The notes below the pieces were generated by a model. The model was not told the origin of the DNA. It worked only from the letters and a program-made list of their open reading frames with translations, and did no database searches. This document shows positions 51,205 through 59,224 of a stretch of 64,000 bases of DNA, in pieces. Position numbers and translations under genes: made by a program. Source of the stretch: Microbacterium arabinogalactanolyticum. Its GTDB lineage: Bacteria; Actinomycetota; Actinomycetes; Actinomycetales; Microbacteriaceae. The stretch is taken from positions 827,459-891,458 of the forward strand of contig NZ_BRZC01000007.1 of assembly GCF_030268005.1 (NCBI RefSeq). The letters are read 5' to 3'. Position 1 is the first letter of the stretch; each line of letters starts with the position of its first letter.

Positions 51205-51263
51205 TGTATACATAAACGGGTCAGATCATCAATCGAACCCGAATCTCATCCCTATTCGTATAC
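51205..51263. promoter_or_regulatory. paired GTATAC operators for the GntR regulator
   Basis: TGTATACA (51205-51212) lies 9 bases before the GTG start, and a second GTATAC site (TTCGTATACATT, core 51258-51263) is centred 52 bases further on. Both have the T/A-flanked GTATAC core common to FCD-type GntR operators, in an AT-rich gap between the regulator and metI. Autoregulation of the prp operon is the likely role. Confidence 0.6.
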
Positions 51264-51278
51264 ATTCAAACGACAGCC

Positions 51279-51950
51279 CTACTGACGCAGGATGCGCTGG
51301 GCGAGGCGGTTCCCGATGAACTGGCCCACCTGCACGATCACGACGATGATCGCCACGGTGACCCAGGTCGCCCCCTGATCGAACTGCTGGTAGCCGTAGA
51401 TGATCGCGAAGTTGCCCAGCCCACCGCCCCCGATGTAGCCGGCCATCGCCGACATGTCGACCACGGCGATGAACATGAAGGTGTAGCCGAGGATGAGCGG
51501 GGCGAGCGCCTCGGGGATGACCACGCCGAAGAGGATGCTCAGCCGCCTGGCGCCGATCGCACTCGCCGCCTCCACGATCCCGGGATCGACCGCGACCAGG
51601 TTCTGCTCGACGACGCGAGCGATGACCACGGTGGCCATCACCACCATCGGCACGATCGCCGCCGTGGTGCCGAGCGTGGTCCCGACCACCGCCTTGGTGA
51701 GCGGCCCGACCGCGGTGAGGAAGATGATGAACGGGATCGGCCGGACCAGGTTGATGACGATGTTGAGAGTCTGGAACACGACGGGGTTCGCGAACAGATT
51801 CCCGGGCCTGGTGGCGTACAGCACCGCGCCGACGATCAGACCGGCCGCGCCGGCGATCACCAGCGTGACCGCGACCATGAAGACCGTCTCCTGGATGGAC
51901 TGCAGCAGGACCGGGGTCAGCGAGTCCCAGCTCGCGGCGTCACGGATCAC
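51279..51950 (-). CDS. metI: methionine-type ABC importer permease
   Basis: A 223-residue inner-membrane permease with about five helices, the normal MetI size. LLQSIQETVFMVAVTLVIAG at the start, NIVINLVRPIPFIIFLTAV, the EAA loop PGIVEAASAIGARRLSILFG and the closing AMAGYIGGGGLGNFAIIYGYQQ are all MetI signatures. The GTG start overlaps the metN stop (GTGA). It is the last gene of the metQ-metN-metI operon; its end faces the prp regulatory region. Confidence 0.93.
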   Translation of the reverse strand: MIRDAASWDSLTPVLLQSIQETVFMVAVTLVIAGAAGLIVGAVLYATRPGNLFANPVVFQTLNIVINLVRPIPFIIFLTAVGPLTKAVVGTTLGTTAAIVPMVVMATVVIARVVEQNLVAVDPGIVEAASAIGARRLSILFGVVIPEALAPLILGYTFMFIAVVDMSAMAGYIGGGGLGNFAIIYGYQQFDQGATWVTVAIIVVIVQVGQFIGNRLAQRILRQ

Positions 51951-52996
51951 GGGGCCACCGCCGCGTGCGCATCCGCGCCCGTGAAGATCGTCGCCTTCGT
52001 CCGCTGCGAGAGCTCGGCGGCGGCGCGCCGCACGGCATCCTGCTCGGCCCTGATCCGGTAGGTCAGCGTGCCCAGCTGGCGCCCGAGGACGTCGGTGACA
52101 CCGCCGTAGACGACGGTGCCGCGCAGAGCGTGCGCGTCCAGCACGGCGGCGATGTCCTCGGTGGTCACCTCGTTCACGTCCACGCTCAGCAGCACGCCGC
52201 CTCCCGAGAGCAGCGCGGTCAGGGTCTCCCCCTCCGGAAGCCCCTGCGTCACCGCCGCGACGAACCTCTCGGTGAGCGCGGCCTCGGGGTGCGCGAACAC
52301 GCGGTAGGTCTCGCCGCTGTCCACCACCCGGCCGCCGTCCATCACGATCACCTGGTCGCACAGCTCGTGGACGATCGAGATCTGGTGGGTGATCACCACG
52401 ATCGTCACCCCGAGCTGCCGGTTGATGCGCCTGAGCAGCGCGAGCACCTCGGCGGTCGTCTGCGGGTCCAGCGCACTGGTGGCCTCGTCGGCCAGCAGGA
52501 TCTCGGGCTCGGTCGCGATCGCCCTGGCGATGCCCACGCGCTGCTTCTGCCCGCCGGAGAGCCTGCGCGGATGCTGCGATGCCTTGTCGCCGATGCCGAC
52601 GAAGTCGAGCAGCTCGTCGACCCGGCGGTCGATGTCGGCCCGCTTCCAGCCCGCCACCTTCAGCGGGTAGCCGACGTTGCCGCGCACGGTGCGCGCGTTG
52701 AACAGATTGAACTGCTGGAAGATCATCCCGATCCGGCCGCGCAGAGCACGGAGCGCCGAGGGCGACGCCGTCCCGACGTCGACCCCCAGCACGTTCACGC
52801 TGCCGCTGCTGGGCTTCTCCAGCCCGTTGATCAGGCGCACCAGGGTGGACTTCCCCGCCCCGGAGTATCCGATGACGCCGACGATGGAGCCCGCCTGGAC
52901 TGCGAGGCTCACATCGTCGACCGCCACCAGCTCGGGGGCGCGTTTCGGGCCGGGGAAGGCCTTGGTCACGCCCTCGAAGCTGATGACCGAGCTCAC
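51947..52996 (-). CDS. metN: methionine-type ABC importer ATP-binding protein
   Basis: A 349-residue ABC ATPase: Walker A GYSGAGKSTL, Q-loop IFQQFNLF, signature LSGGQKQRVGIARAI, Walker B ILLADEATSALDP and switch VITHQISIV. A C-terminal NIL domain (about residues 270-345, LLSVDVNEVTTEDIAAVLDA then GRQLGTLTYRIRAEQDAV) is the methionine-sensing domain of MetN that causes feedback inhibition. The GTG start overlaps the metQ stop (GTGA) and was preferred over an upstream in-frame start inside metQ. Confidence 0.93.
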   Translation of the reverse strand: MSSVISFEGVTKAFPGPKRAPELVAVDDVSLAVQAGSIVGVIGYSGAGKSTLVRLINGLEKPSSGSVNVLGVDVGTASPSALRALRGRIGMIFQQFNLFNARTVRGNVGYPLKVAGWKRADIDRRVDELLDFVGIGDKASQHPRRLSGGQKQRVGIARAIATEPEILLADEATSALDPQTTAEVLALLRRINRQLGVTIVVITHQISIVHELCDQVIVMDGGRVVDSGETYRVFAHPEAALTERFVAAVTQGLPEGETLTALLSGGGVLLSVDVNEVTTEDIAAVLDAHALRGTVVYGGVTDVLGRQLGTLTYRIRAEQDAVRRAAAELSQRTKATIFTGADAHAAVAP

Positions 52997-53901
52997 TTGT
53001 GCGCCCGGATGTCGTCCTCGAGCCTGGCCAGCTCGTCCTGCAGCTGAGCGGAGGTCCACTCGGCCTTGAACTTCAGATTGCCCTGATTGAGCTCGGTCAC
53101 GGACGCCTCGACCTCGGTGGAGTGGTAGGCGTCGATGATCTTCTTCCAGACCTTGTCGTCCTTGCGGTCGGCCTTGACCACGAAGGCGTTGATGTACGGC
53201 GCGAGCTTCGGAGCGTCGAGGTCCTCCTTGAAGATGATCCGGTCGTCGCCGAGACCGCCACGCTGCGCCTGCGTGTTGTTCACCACAGCGGCCTGTGCAC
53301 TGCCGTCCTTGAGCGCGGTCACCGTCTGATTCGAGTCGACGGGCTTCAGCTCGATCTTGGAGGTGACGACATCCGCCGGGGTGGACAGCGCGTTGCCGCC
53401 GTCCTTGAGAGTGAGCAGCCCCGCCGTCTGCAGGTTCAGCAGAGCGCGCGCCAGGTTGGTGGGATTGTTGGGCAGCGCCACGGTGGCGCCCTCGGGGAGG
53501 TCGTCGACGCTGGAGTACTTCTCGGAGTAGAGCGCCAGCGGGTAGACGGCCGTCGCTCCGATCGGCACGAGGTCCGCCTTGTTGTCGACGTCGTACTGGG
53601 CCAGGAAGATCAGATGCTGGAACAGGTTGATGTCGAGGTCGCCGTCCTTCACGCCGTTGTTGAGCTGAACGCCGTCGGTGAAGTTGCGGACCTCGAGCTC
53701 GATGCCCTCCTTGGCGAGCTTGTCCTTGAGGATGCCCCAGTGCGCCTCGGTCGCATCATCGGCGCCGAGCACGATCTTCTGAGTGCCGGACGACGAGGAC
53801 GACGGCTCGGATGCTGCGGGCGCGCAGCCGGCGAACGCCATCATGCCGGCCGCCAGGACGGCGAGTGCGGTCAGGATGCGAGGTGCGCGGTTCTTGGTCA
53901 T
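52993..53901 (-). CDS. metQ: methionine-type ABC importer substrate-binding lipoprotein
   Basis: A 302-residue NlpA/MetQ-family binding protein. MTKNRAPRILTALAVLAAGM leads into lipobox AFAGC. The mature part has KLAKEGIELEVRNFTDGVQL, NLFQHLIFLAQYD (the MetQ LFQH block), GATVALPNNPTNLARALLNL and VVNNTQAQRGGL. The ATG at 53901 gives a normal signal peptide but has a poor ribosome site; the same frame runs 26 codons further up through two more ATG codons and two Cys, so the true start is not certain. The ligand is probably L- or D-methionine. Confidence 0.9.
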   Translation of the reverse strand: MTKNRAPRILTALAVLAAGMMAFAGCAPAASEPSSSSSGTQKIVLGADDATEAHWGILKDKLAKEGIELEVRNFTDGVQLNNGVKDGDLDINLFQHLIFLAQYDVDNKADLVPIGATAVYPLALYSEKYSSVDDLPEGATVALPNNPTNLARALLNLQTAGLLTLKDGGNALSTPADVVTSKIELKPVDSNQTVTALKDGSAQAAVVNNTQAQRGGLGDDRIIFKEDLDAPKLAPYINAFVVKADRKDDKVWKKIIDAYHSTEVEASVTELNQGNLKFKAEWTSAQLQDELARLEDDIRAHK

Positions 53902-54013
53902 GTCGCCATGCAAACAGGAAGACGGCGCCGCGCGCACTCCGGTCGTCATGGTGCGACACCCCCTGTCACGGAACGTCATGAAAGTCGTCAGTATTCAGTC
54001 TTGCTAAGTACCA

Positions 54014-54057
54014 CTACTCAGTGTTACTTTGTACCGGTAGTCATCATCACTGAGTAG
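54014..54057. promoter_or_regulatory. inverted repeat CTACTCAGTG / CACTGAGTAG, candidate PadR operator
   Basis: Exact 10-bp arms (54014-54023 and 54048-54057) with a 24-base spacer, ending 14 bases before the PadR start. The spacer contains a second TTACTTTGTACCGGTAG patch of promoter-like composition. It sits between metQ and padR, so the PadR protein probably represses its own operon here. Confidence 0.55.
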
Positions 54058-54071
54058 CGAAAGGAGCGGCC

Positions 54072-54428
54072 ATGGGAAAGCAGATGACCGAGATGCTCAA
54101 GGGCACCCTCGAAGGCATCGTGCTCGCACTCCTGTCGGGCAGACCGGCGTACGGGTACGAGATCACCACCCAGCTGCGAGACCGCGGCTTCGAGGAGATC
54201 GCCGAGGGCACCGTGTACGCGCTGCTCGTGCGCATCGAGCAGAAGGGGCTCGTCGACATCGAGAAGGTGCCGAGCGAGAAGGGCCCGCCGCGCAAGGTGT
54301 TCACCCTCAACGCCCAGGGCGAGCAGGAGCTCGCCGAGTTCTGGAGGACCTGGAGCTTCCTCGCAGATCGCATCGAACAGCTCCACTCCCCCGCAGCATC
54401 CGAGAACCCCTCTGAAGGAGAGAACTGA
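54072..54428 (+). CDS. PadR-family transcriptional regulator
   Basis: A 118-residue winged-helix protein: MLKGTLEGIVLALLSGRPAYGYEITTQLRD, GTVYALLVRIEQKGLV and PPRKVFTLNAQGEQELAEFW are the PadR core (about residues 8-92), with a short C-terminal helix for dimerisation. The start follows AAAGGAG. It precedes a DUF1048 gene and an ABC exporter, the usual layout in which PadR represses a drug- or lipid-type exporter until an inducer binds. The inducer is unknown. Confidence 0.93.
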   Translation: MGKQMTEMLKGTLEGIVLALLSGRPAYGYEITTQLRDRGFEEIAEGTVYALLVRIEQKGLVDIEKVPSEKGPPRKVFTLNAQGEQELAEFWRTWSFLADRIEQLHSPAASENPSEGEN

Positions 54429-54429
54429 C

Positions 54430-54798
54430 ATGGCCATGAAGTGGATCGAAGCGCTCACCGGATCGCTCGAGCAGAAGAAGCAGTACCGGCAGGACAAGGC
54501 ACGCATCGACGGGCTCGCCGAGCCGTACGGCAGCGCGGCCAAGGCGATGCACCGCTACCTGCTGAACACCAGCGGCATCGTCGACGGCGACATCATCATC
54601 CGCATGCTCACCGACCTCGCCGACCTCTGGGAGACCGCCGCCGTCGACGGCACCCCCGTGCACGACATCGTCGGCGATGACCCGGCCGACTTCGCGGACA
54701 CGTTCGCGAGGGCGTACGCGGCGAAGGAATGGCAGGACAAGGAGCGCGCACGCTTCGTGAAGGCGCTCGAGGACGCGAAGAAGGAGGAACGATCATGA
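54430..54798 (+). CDS. DUF1048-family protein
   Basis: A 122-residue, charged, mostly helical cytoplasmic protein, recognised by KWIEALTGSLEQKKQYRQDK, RIDGLAEPYGSAAKAMHRYL and FADTFARAYAAKEWQDKER. DUF1048 genes are commonly found beside padR-type genes and ABC exporters; the function is unknown. It starts one base after the padR stop, and its own stop overlaps the ATPase start (ATGA), so all four genes form one coupled operon. Confidence 0.88.
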   Translation: MAMKWIEALTGSLEQKKQYRQDKARIDGLAEPYGSAAKAMHRYLLNTSGIVDGDIIIRMLTDLADLWETAAVDGTPVHDIVGDDPADFADTFARAYAAKEWQDKERARFVKALEDAKKEERS

Positions 54799-55607
54799 AC
54801 GACGCACGCACAGACGCCGGCACGGCGATCTCGGTCCGCGGCATCGAGAAGTCCTTCAAGGACCTGCACGTGCTGCGGGGCGTGGACTTCGAGGTGGGCA
54901 AGGGCAGCATCTTCGCCCTGCTCGGCTCCAACGGCGCCGGCAAGACGACGCTCGTGCGCATCCTGTCGACGCTGTCGAAGGCGGATGCCGGCACGGCCAT
55001 CGTGCACGGCTTCGACGTGGCATCCGAGCCGCTGAAGGTGCGGCAGTCGATCAGCCTGACCGGGCAGTTCGCCGCGGTCGACGAGATCCTCACCGGACGC
55101 GAGAACCTCGTGCTGGTCGGCAAGCTGCGGCACCTGCCCGACCCCGGTGCGGTGGCGGATGCGCTGCTCGCCCGGTTCCGGCTCACGGATGCCGGTGGCA
55201 GGCGCGCCGGCACGTACTCCGGCGGCATGCGCCGCCGGCTCGACATCGCGATGAGCCTGGTCGGCGAGCCTGAGGTGATCTACCTCGACGAGCCGACCAC
55301 GGGGCTGGACCCCGAGGCGCGCATCGAGGTGTGGAACGTCGTGAAGGAGCTGGCGGATGCCGGTCGCACGGTGCTGCTGACCACGCAGTACCTCGACGAG
55401 GCGGAGCAGCTGGCCGACCGCATCGCGATCCTGCACGAGGGTCGCATCATCGCGAACGGCACGCTCGCCGAGCTGAAGCAGCTGCTGCCCGCGGCGAAGG
55501 TCGAGTACGTCGCGAAGCAGCCCACGCTCGAGGAGATCTTCCTCGCGCTGATCGGGCCCGCCCCTTCGACAGGCTCAGGGACCCAGGACAAGGAGATTGC
55601 AGCATGA
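54795..55607 (+). CDS. ABC exporter ATP-binding protein (DrrA type)
   Basis: A 270-residue ABC ATPase: Walker A LGSNGAGKTTLVRIL, signature YSGGMRRRLDIAMSL, Walker B VIYLDEPTTGLDP and switch LLTTQYLDEAEQLADRI, the DrrA-type pattern of antibiotic and lipid exporters. The C-terminal tail APSTGSGTQDKEIAA is encoded partly by a copy of the CCCTTCGACAGGCTCAGGG repeat, so the last about 13 residues are probably a recent, non-conserved extension. It pairs with the ABC-2 permease that starts within its stop codon. Confidence 0.92.
   Translation: MNDARTDAGTAISVRGIEKSFKDLHVLRGVDFEVGKGSIFALLGSNGAGKTTLVRILSTLSKADAGTAIVHGFDVASEPLKVRQSISLTGQFAAVDEILTGRENLVLVGKLRHLPDPGAVADALLARFRLTDAGGRRAGTYSGGMRRRLDIAMSLVGEPEVIYLDEPTTGLDPEARIEVWNVVKELADAGRTVLLTTQYLDEAEQLADRIAILHEGRIIANGTLAELKQLLPAAKVEYVAKQPTLEEIFLALIGPAPSTGSGTQDKEIAA
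55562..55580. repeat. dispersed palindromic repeat CCCTTCGACAGGCTCAGGG inside the ATPase 3-prime end
   Basis: A 19-base element with CCCT/AGGG ends and an imperfect palindrome (CCCTTCGACAGGCTCAGGG against its complement CCCTGAGCCTGTCGAAGGG). Near-identical elements are known as dispersed repeats in several actinobacterial and proteobacterial genomes. Only one copy is present in this window; it is read in frame as part of the exporter ATPase. Confidence 0.6.
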
Positions 55608-56371
55608 GCACGCACTTCGTGGCGGACACCGCCACACTCACCGGCCGGTCGATGCGCCACATCCTGCGCAGCGCCGACACCATCATCACGACCGCGGTCA
55701 CCCCGATCGCGCTGATGCTGCTCTTCGTGTTCGTCTTCGGCGGTGCGCTGAAGCAGAGCATCGGAGAGGGGAGCTACGTGAACTACCTGCTCCCCGGCAT
55801 CCTGCTGATCGCCATCGCATCCGGCATCGCCTACACGGCGTTCCGGCTGTTCACGGATCTGCAGGGCGGCATCTTCGAGCGGTTCCACTCCATGCCGATC
55901 TCCCGATCGAGCGTGCTGTGGGCGCACGTGCTGACCTCGCTGGCGGCGAACGGCATCACCCTGGTCATCATCTTCGCGGTCGGGTTCCTGACGGGTTTCC
56001 GCACAGGGGCGAGCGTGTGGGCATGGCTGGGCGTGATCGGCATCCTCGCCCTGTTCACCCTGGCGCTGACCTGGCTGGCGGCGATCGCGGGCCTGTCCGC
56101 GAAGACGGTCGACGGTGCGAGCGCGTTCAGCTACCCGCTGATCTTCCTGCCGTTCATCAGCTCGGCGTTCGTGCCGACCGAGACCATGCCCGGTCCGGTG
56201 CGCTGGTTCGCGGAGAACCAGCCGGTCACCTCGATCGTGAACACCATCCAGGCGCTGTTCGCGGGACAGCCGGTCGGCTCGTCGATCTGGATCGCGCTGG
56301 CCTGGTGCGTCGGCATCCTCGTCATCGCGTACGTCTTCGCGATGCGCGCCTACCGGAGGCGGATCGGCTGA
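55604..56371 (+). CDS. ABC-2 type exporter permease
   Basis: A 255-residue membrane protein with six predicted helices, for example IITTAVTPIALMLLFVFVFG and YVNYLLPGILLIAIASGIAY. FHSMPISRSSVLWAHVLTSL and FAENQPVTSIVNTIQALFAG are characteristic of DrrB-type permeases. The ATG overlaps the ATPase stop (ATGA), and the preceding ribosome site AAGGAG lies in the ATPase tail. Its function is presumably export of a hydrophobic compound. Confidence 0.92.
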   Translation: MSTHFVADTATLTGRSMRHILRSADTIITTAVTPIALMLLFVFVFGGALKQSIGEGSYVNYLLPGILLIAIASGIAYTAFRLFTDLQGGIFERFHSMPISRSSVLWAHVLTSLAANGITLVIIFAVGFLTGFRTGASVWAWLGVIGILALFTLALTWLAAIAGLSAKTVDGASAFSYPLIFLPFISSAFVPTETMPGPVRWFAENQPVTSIVNTIQALFAGQPVGSSIWIALAWCVGILVIAYVFAMRAYRRRIG

Positions 56372-56405
56372 TATCCGGATGCTGATCGCCGACACCCCGT
56401 GTCGC

Positions 56406-56470
56406 CGCCGAGACCCCGGGTTGCGGACCTCCGCAGCCCGGGGTCTGGGCGGTTCTCCGGGGTCTCGGCG
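56406..56470 (+). terminator. strong hairpin terminator with an alternative pairing partner
   Basis: The main stem pairs 56411-56427 with 56430-56446 (17 bp with one mismatch, CC loop). The left arm together with five preceding bases (56406-56419) is also exactly complementary to 56457-56470 (CGCCGAGACCCCGG / CCGGGGTCTCGGCG), so two mutually exclusive hairpins can form. It follows the exporter permease by about 35 bases. Confidence 0.65.
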
Positions 56471-56534
56471 TCACCCTCTGCGCGATCGTGGCGCGTTCTC
56501 CCCCACGCCATCCGCCGGCCGATAGCGTGAGGGC

Positions 56535-57224
56535 ATGCAGACGATCGGTGTACTCGGCGGGATGAGCTGGGAGTCCTCCCTGGACTGGTATCGGATCGCC
56601 AACGAGAGGGTCAGAGAGGAGCTCGGCGGCTTCCACTCGGCCCCGATCCTGCTGGACTCGCTCGACTTCGCGGAGATCGAGGCGATGCAGACATCCGGCG
56701 ACTGGGATGCGGCCGGCGAGGTCCTCGCCGCCCACGCGAAGAGGCTGGAAGCCGCAGGCGCCGGGCTCGTCGTGCTGTGCACGAACACCATGCACCTGGT
56801 CGCCGACCGGATCACCGACGCGATCGGCATTCCGTTCCTGCACATCGCAGACACCACGGCAGACGCGATCCGCGCGGCGGGCCTGCAGACGGTCGGCCTG
56901 CTCGGGACCGCCTTCACGATGGAGCAGACCTTCTACCGGGACCGCCTCGGCTCGCACGGCATCACGGCCCTGATCCCGGATCCCGAGGATCGTGCGACGG
57001 TGCACGGCATCATCTACGACGAGCTGGTGCAGGGCATCGTCACCGAGGAGTCGCGGCAGAAGTACCGCGGCGTCATCGAACGGCTCGTCGAAGCGGGAGC
57101 CCAGGGCGTCATCCTCGGATGCACGGAGATCGAGCTCCTCGTCACCCAGCAGGACTCCGCGGTGCCGGTGTTCCCGACCACGGCGCTGCACGTGGCGGCC
57201 GCTCTGAAGGCGGCGGGGTTCTGA
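56535..57224 (+). CDS. aspartate/glutamate racemase family protein
   Basis: A 229-residue cofactor-independent racemase. It begins MQTIGVLGGMSWESSLDWY, the family start, and has the two catalytic cysteines in VVLCTNTMH (Cys82) and VILGCTEIE (Cys196). It would interconvert L- and D-aspartate, or a related amino acid, in the cytoplasm. YgeA-like homologues can act on other amino acids such as homoserine, so substrate is not certain. It is a single gene between the exporter operon and a nucleoside-transferase-like gene. Confidence 0.9.
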   Translation: MQTIGVLGGMSWESSLDWYRIANERVREELGGFHSAPILLDSLDFAEIEAMQTSGDWDAAGEVLAAHAKRLEAAGAGLVVLCTNTMHLVADRITDAIGIPFLHIADTTADAIRAAGLQTVGLLGTAFTMEQTFYRDRLGSHGITALIPDPEDRATVHGIIYDELVQGIVTEESRQKYRGVIERLVEAGAQGVILGCTEIELLVTQQDSAVPVFPTTALHVAAALKAAGF

Positions 57225-57340
57225 GGGCGCCGGGGGCCGGCGAGCCGATGCCGCGAAGCGGCCGATGCGACGGAGGAGCACTCCGCCGTCCTGCCGGCCT
57301 ACGGTGGGCCTAGAGAATCCCGATGCCTGAGGAGTCGCCC

Positions 57341-57652
57341 GTGTCCGACCGTCCCGAGATCGTCTGCATCTGCGGCTCCACCCGATTCGCCGATGAGATG
57401 GCCCGGGCGAACCGCGATCTGACCTTCGCGGGCGCGATCGTCCTGGCGCCGGGGGTCTTCCTGCGCACGGATCGCCAGGAGATCACCGATGAGCAGAAGG
57501 CTGCGCTGGATGAGCTGCATCTGCGCAAGATCGATCTGGCCGATCGCGTGCTGGTCGTGAACCCCGGCGGATATGTGGGCGAATCCACGACCAGGGAGGT
57601 CGCCTACGCGCGCGCGACGGGCAAGCCTGTCGAGTTCGCCGACCCGATGTGA
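57341..57652 (+). CDS. small nucleoside 2-deoxyribosyltransferase-like protein
   Basis: A 103-residue Rossmann-like protein: EIVCICGSTRFADEMARANR at the N-terminus, LHLRKIDLADRVLVVNPGGYVGESTTREVAYARATGKPV at the C-terminus. The ADRVLVVNPGGYVGEST segment with its Glu resembles the active-site strand of nucleoside deoxyribosyltransferases and toll/interleukin-like NADases, but the sequence is shorter than characterised enzymes. The GTG start is chosen because GAGGAG lies six bases before it; an ATG at 57323 would add six residues. Function is unproven. Confidence 0.7.
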   Translation: MSDRPEIVCICGSTRFADEMARANRDLTFAGAIVLAPGVFLRTDRQEITDEQKAALDELHLRKIDLADRVLVVNPGGYVGESTTREVAYARATGKPVEFADPM

Positions 57653-57723
57653 GGAGCCGCGTTCCGCGGCGTTCCTGTTCGTTCAGATATCTGAATGTCG
57701 GTGGCCCTTCTCATACTTGAGTC

Positions 57724-59082
57724 ATGAAGATTTCATCGATCCGGCCGTCGGAGCACAGGGATGTGCTGTCGGGCCTGGTCGAGATGGCGCAGAGCATCGA
57801 GGCGTCGATCGACGGGCTGCTGGCGGCGCGCGATGGGGTGCTCGCATTGGCGGCACGGGTGGCGTTGTCTCAGGCATCGGATGCGGATGATGCGGACCTG
57901 CAGGTGCGGGCCGTGGCGGCTGAACTCGGGGCGGCGCTGCGGGTCAGCGACCGCACGATCCAGCGGCGGATGGTGGCCGCTGAGGTGAAGGTCGACCGCT
58001 TCCCGGCGGTGTGGGCGGCGCAGGGTGCGGGGCGGATCAGCGCCGGGCATGCGCGGGTGATCGTGGACGCCGGCGAGCGGATCGAGGACGCGGATGCCCG
58101 CGCAGGCTATGCGCAGCGTATGGTCGCGTTCGCGGAGGGCGAGTCGCCGAACCGCACCCGAGTGGTCGCGGAGCGCCTGGCGGAGCAGTGCCAGCCGCGG
58201 TCTCTGCAGGAGCGGCACGCGGATGCCCGTGAGCAGCGGAGCGCGTGGGTGAAGGACCACCCGGACGCGATGGCCGAGTTCGGGCTGTACGGTCCGGCGG
58301 TGCTGGTGCATGCCGCGTTCGAACGGCTGACCGGCATGGGCGAAGAGGTCAAGAAGCGCACCGCCCCGGAAGCGGGTGGGGAGGGCCCCGATGCGGATCC
58401 TCGCACGCTCGGGCAGGTGCGTGCGGACCTCGCGCTGGACCTGCTGCTCACCGGTGCACCCGTCGGGCACGACGCCCCCGACGGAATGCTCGCCGCGGTC
58501 ACCGGACACGTCGCGGTCACCGTCCCCGTGCTGACGCTGATGGGCGCGGGAGATGAGGCCGGCTCTGCGCCCACCGCGGAGCTGACAGGTCGTTCCCCGA
58601 TCGACCCCGCCACCGCACGGATGCTGGCGGGGGCCGTATCCGGATGGGATCGGGTCCTGACCGACCCGATCAGCGGGGAACTGCTTGCCGTGGACCGCTA
58701 CCGGCCCTCCGAACATCTGAAACGCCATCTTCGCGCCCGAGACGGACGCTGCCGATTCCCCGGCTGCGGGACACCCGCACGAGACGCCGATCTCGATCAC
58801 ACGCTCGACGCGGCGCACGGCGGCCCCACAGAGGATGGCAACCTGTCCGCCCTGTGCCGCAGGCACCACCTCCTCAAGCATCACTCCCTGTGGAAGGTGA
58901 AACAGATCGGCAGCGGACTGCTCGAATGGACCAGCCCGGCGGGTCGCAGCTATGTCGACCGGCCGCCGCCCCAGAACGCCGTGGTGTTCGCACCGTCCGG
59001 GACGGACACAGGTGAGTCCGGCGGCGGGCATCCACCGGACCTCTGGGCAGCGCTTCCGCGGGAGCTCCGCTCACCCTTCTGA
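57724..59082 (+). CDS. DUF222 protein with C-terminal HNH endonuclease domain
   Basis: A 452-residue protein of the actinobacterial 13E12/DUF222 family. The N-terminal DUF222 part (about residues 20-300) is helical, with AAELGAALRVSDRTIQRRM and AGRISAGHARVIVDAGERI. The HNH domain (about 335-390) has CRFPGC (Cys343, Cys348), DADLDHT (Asp358, His359), NLSALCRRHH (Cys378, His381/382) and the K of HHLLKH. The zinc-finger and catalytic residues are intact. Multi-copy genes of this type are abundant in Microbacteriaceae; the role is unknown and may be linked to mobile DNA. It stands alone. Confidence 0.9.
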   Translation: MKISSIRPSEHRDVLSGLVEMAQSIEASIDGLLAARDGVLALAARVALSQASDADDADLQVRAVAAELGAALRVSDRTIQRRMVAAEVKVDRFPAVWAAQGAGRISAGHARVIVDAGERIEDADARAGYAQRMVAFAEGESPNRTRVVAERLAEQCQPRSLQERHADAREQRSAWVKDHPDAMAEFGLYGPAVLVHAAFERLTGMGEEVKKRTAPEAGGEGPDADPRTLGQVRADLALDLLLTGAPVGHDAPDGMLAAVTGHVAVTVPVLTLMGAGDEAGSAPTAELTGRSPIDPATARMLAGAVSGWDRVLTDPISGELLAVDRYRPSEHLKRHLRARDGRCRFPGCGTPARDADLDHTLDAAHGGPTEDGNLSALCRRHHLLKHHSLWKVKQIGSGLLEWTSPAGRSYVDRPPPQNAVVFAPSGTDTGESGGGHPPDLWAALPRELRSPF

Positions 59083-59164
59083 TGCGGGCGATCGTCGGCG
59101 ATCCGCGGCACTCACGCCAGGCGGTTGGCATCCTCACGCGAGGCCCAACCGATCACAATCACTT

Positions 59165-59197
59165 CCGGGGGTCCGCGAGTCCAGCGCGGAGCCCCGG
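59165..59197. terminator. GC-rich hairpin between convergent DUF222 and GNAT genes
   Basis: CCGGGGGTCCGCG pairs with CGCGGAGCCCCGG with one bulge around a 7-base loop. It lies in the 142-base convergent gap, so it may terminate both genes. The rest of the gap shows nothing recognisable. Confidence 0.4.
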
Positions 59198-59224
59198 ATG
59201 CGTCGAACGCAGACGCAACCGGAG

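Noticed and set aside
53902..54071. Possible S-box/SAM riboswitch upstream of metQ
   Set aside because: The leader is too short and no conserved aptamer pairing or terminator could be found by eye.
57225..57322. Inverted GC-rich patches between the racemase and the deoxyribosyltransferase-like gene
   Set aside because: Only short imperfect stems (for example CGGAG/CTCCG) that are expected by chance at this GC content.
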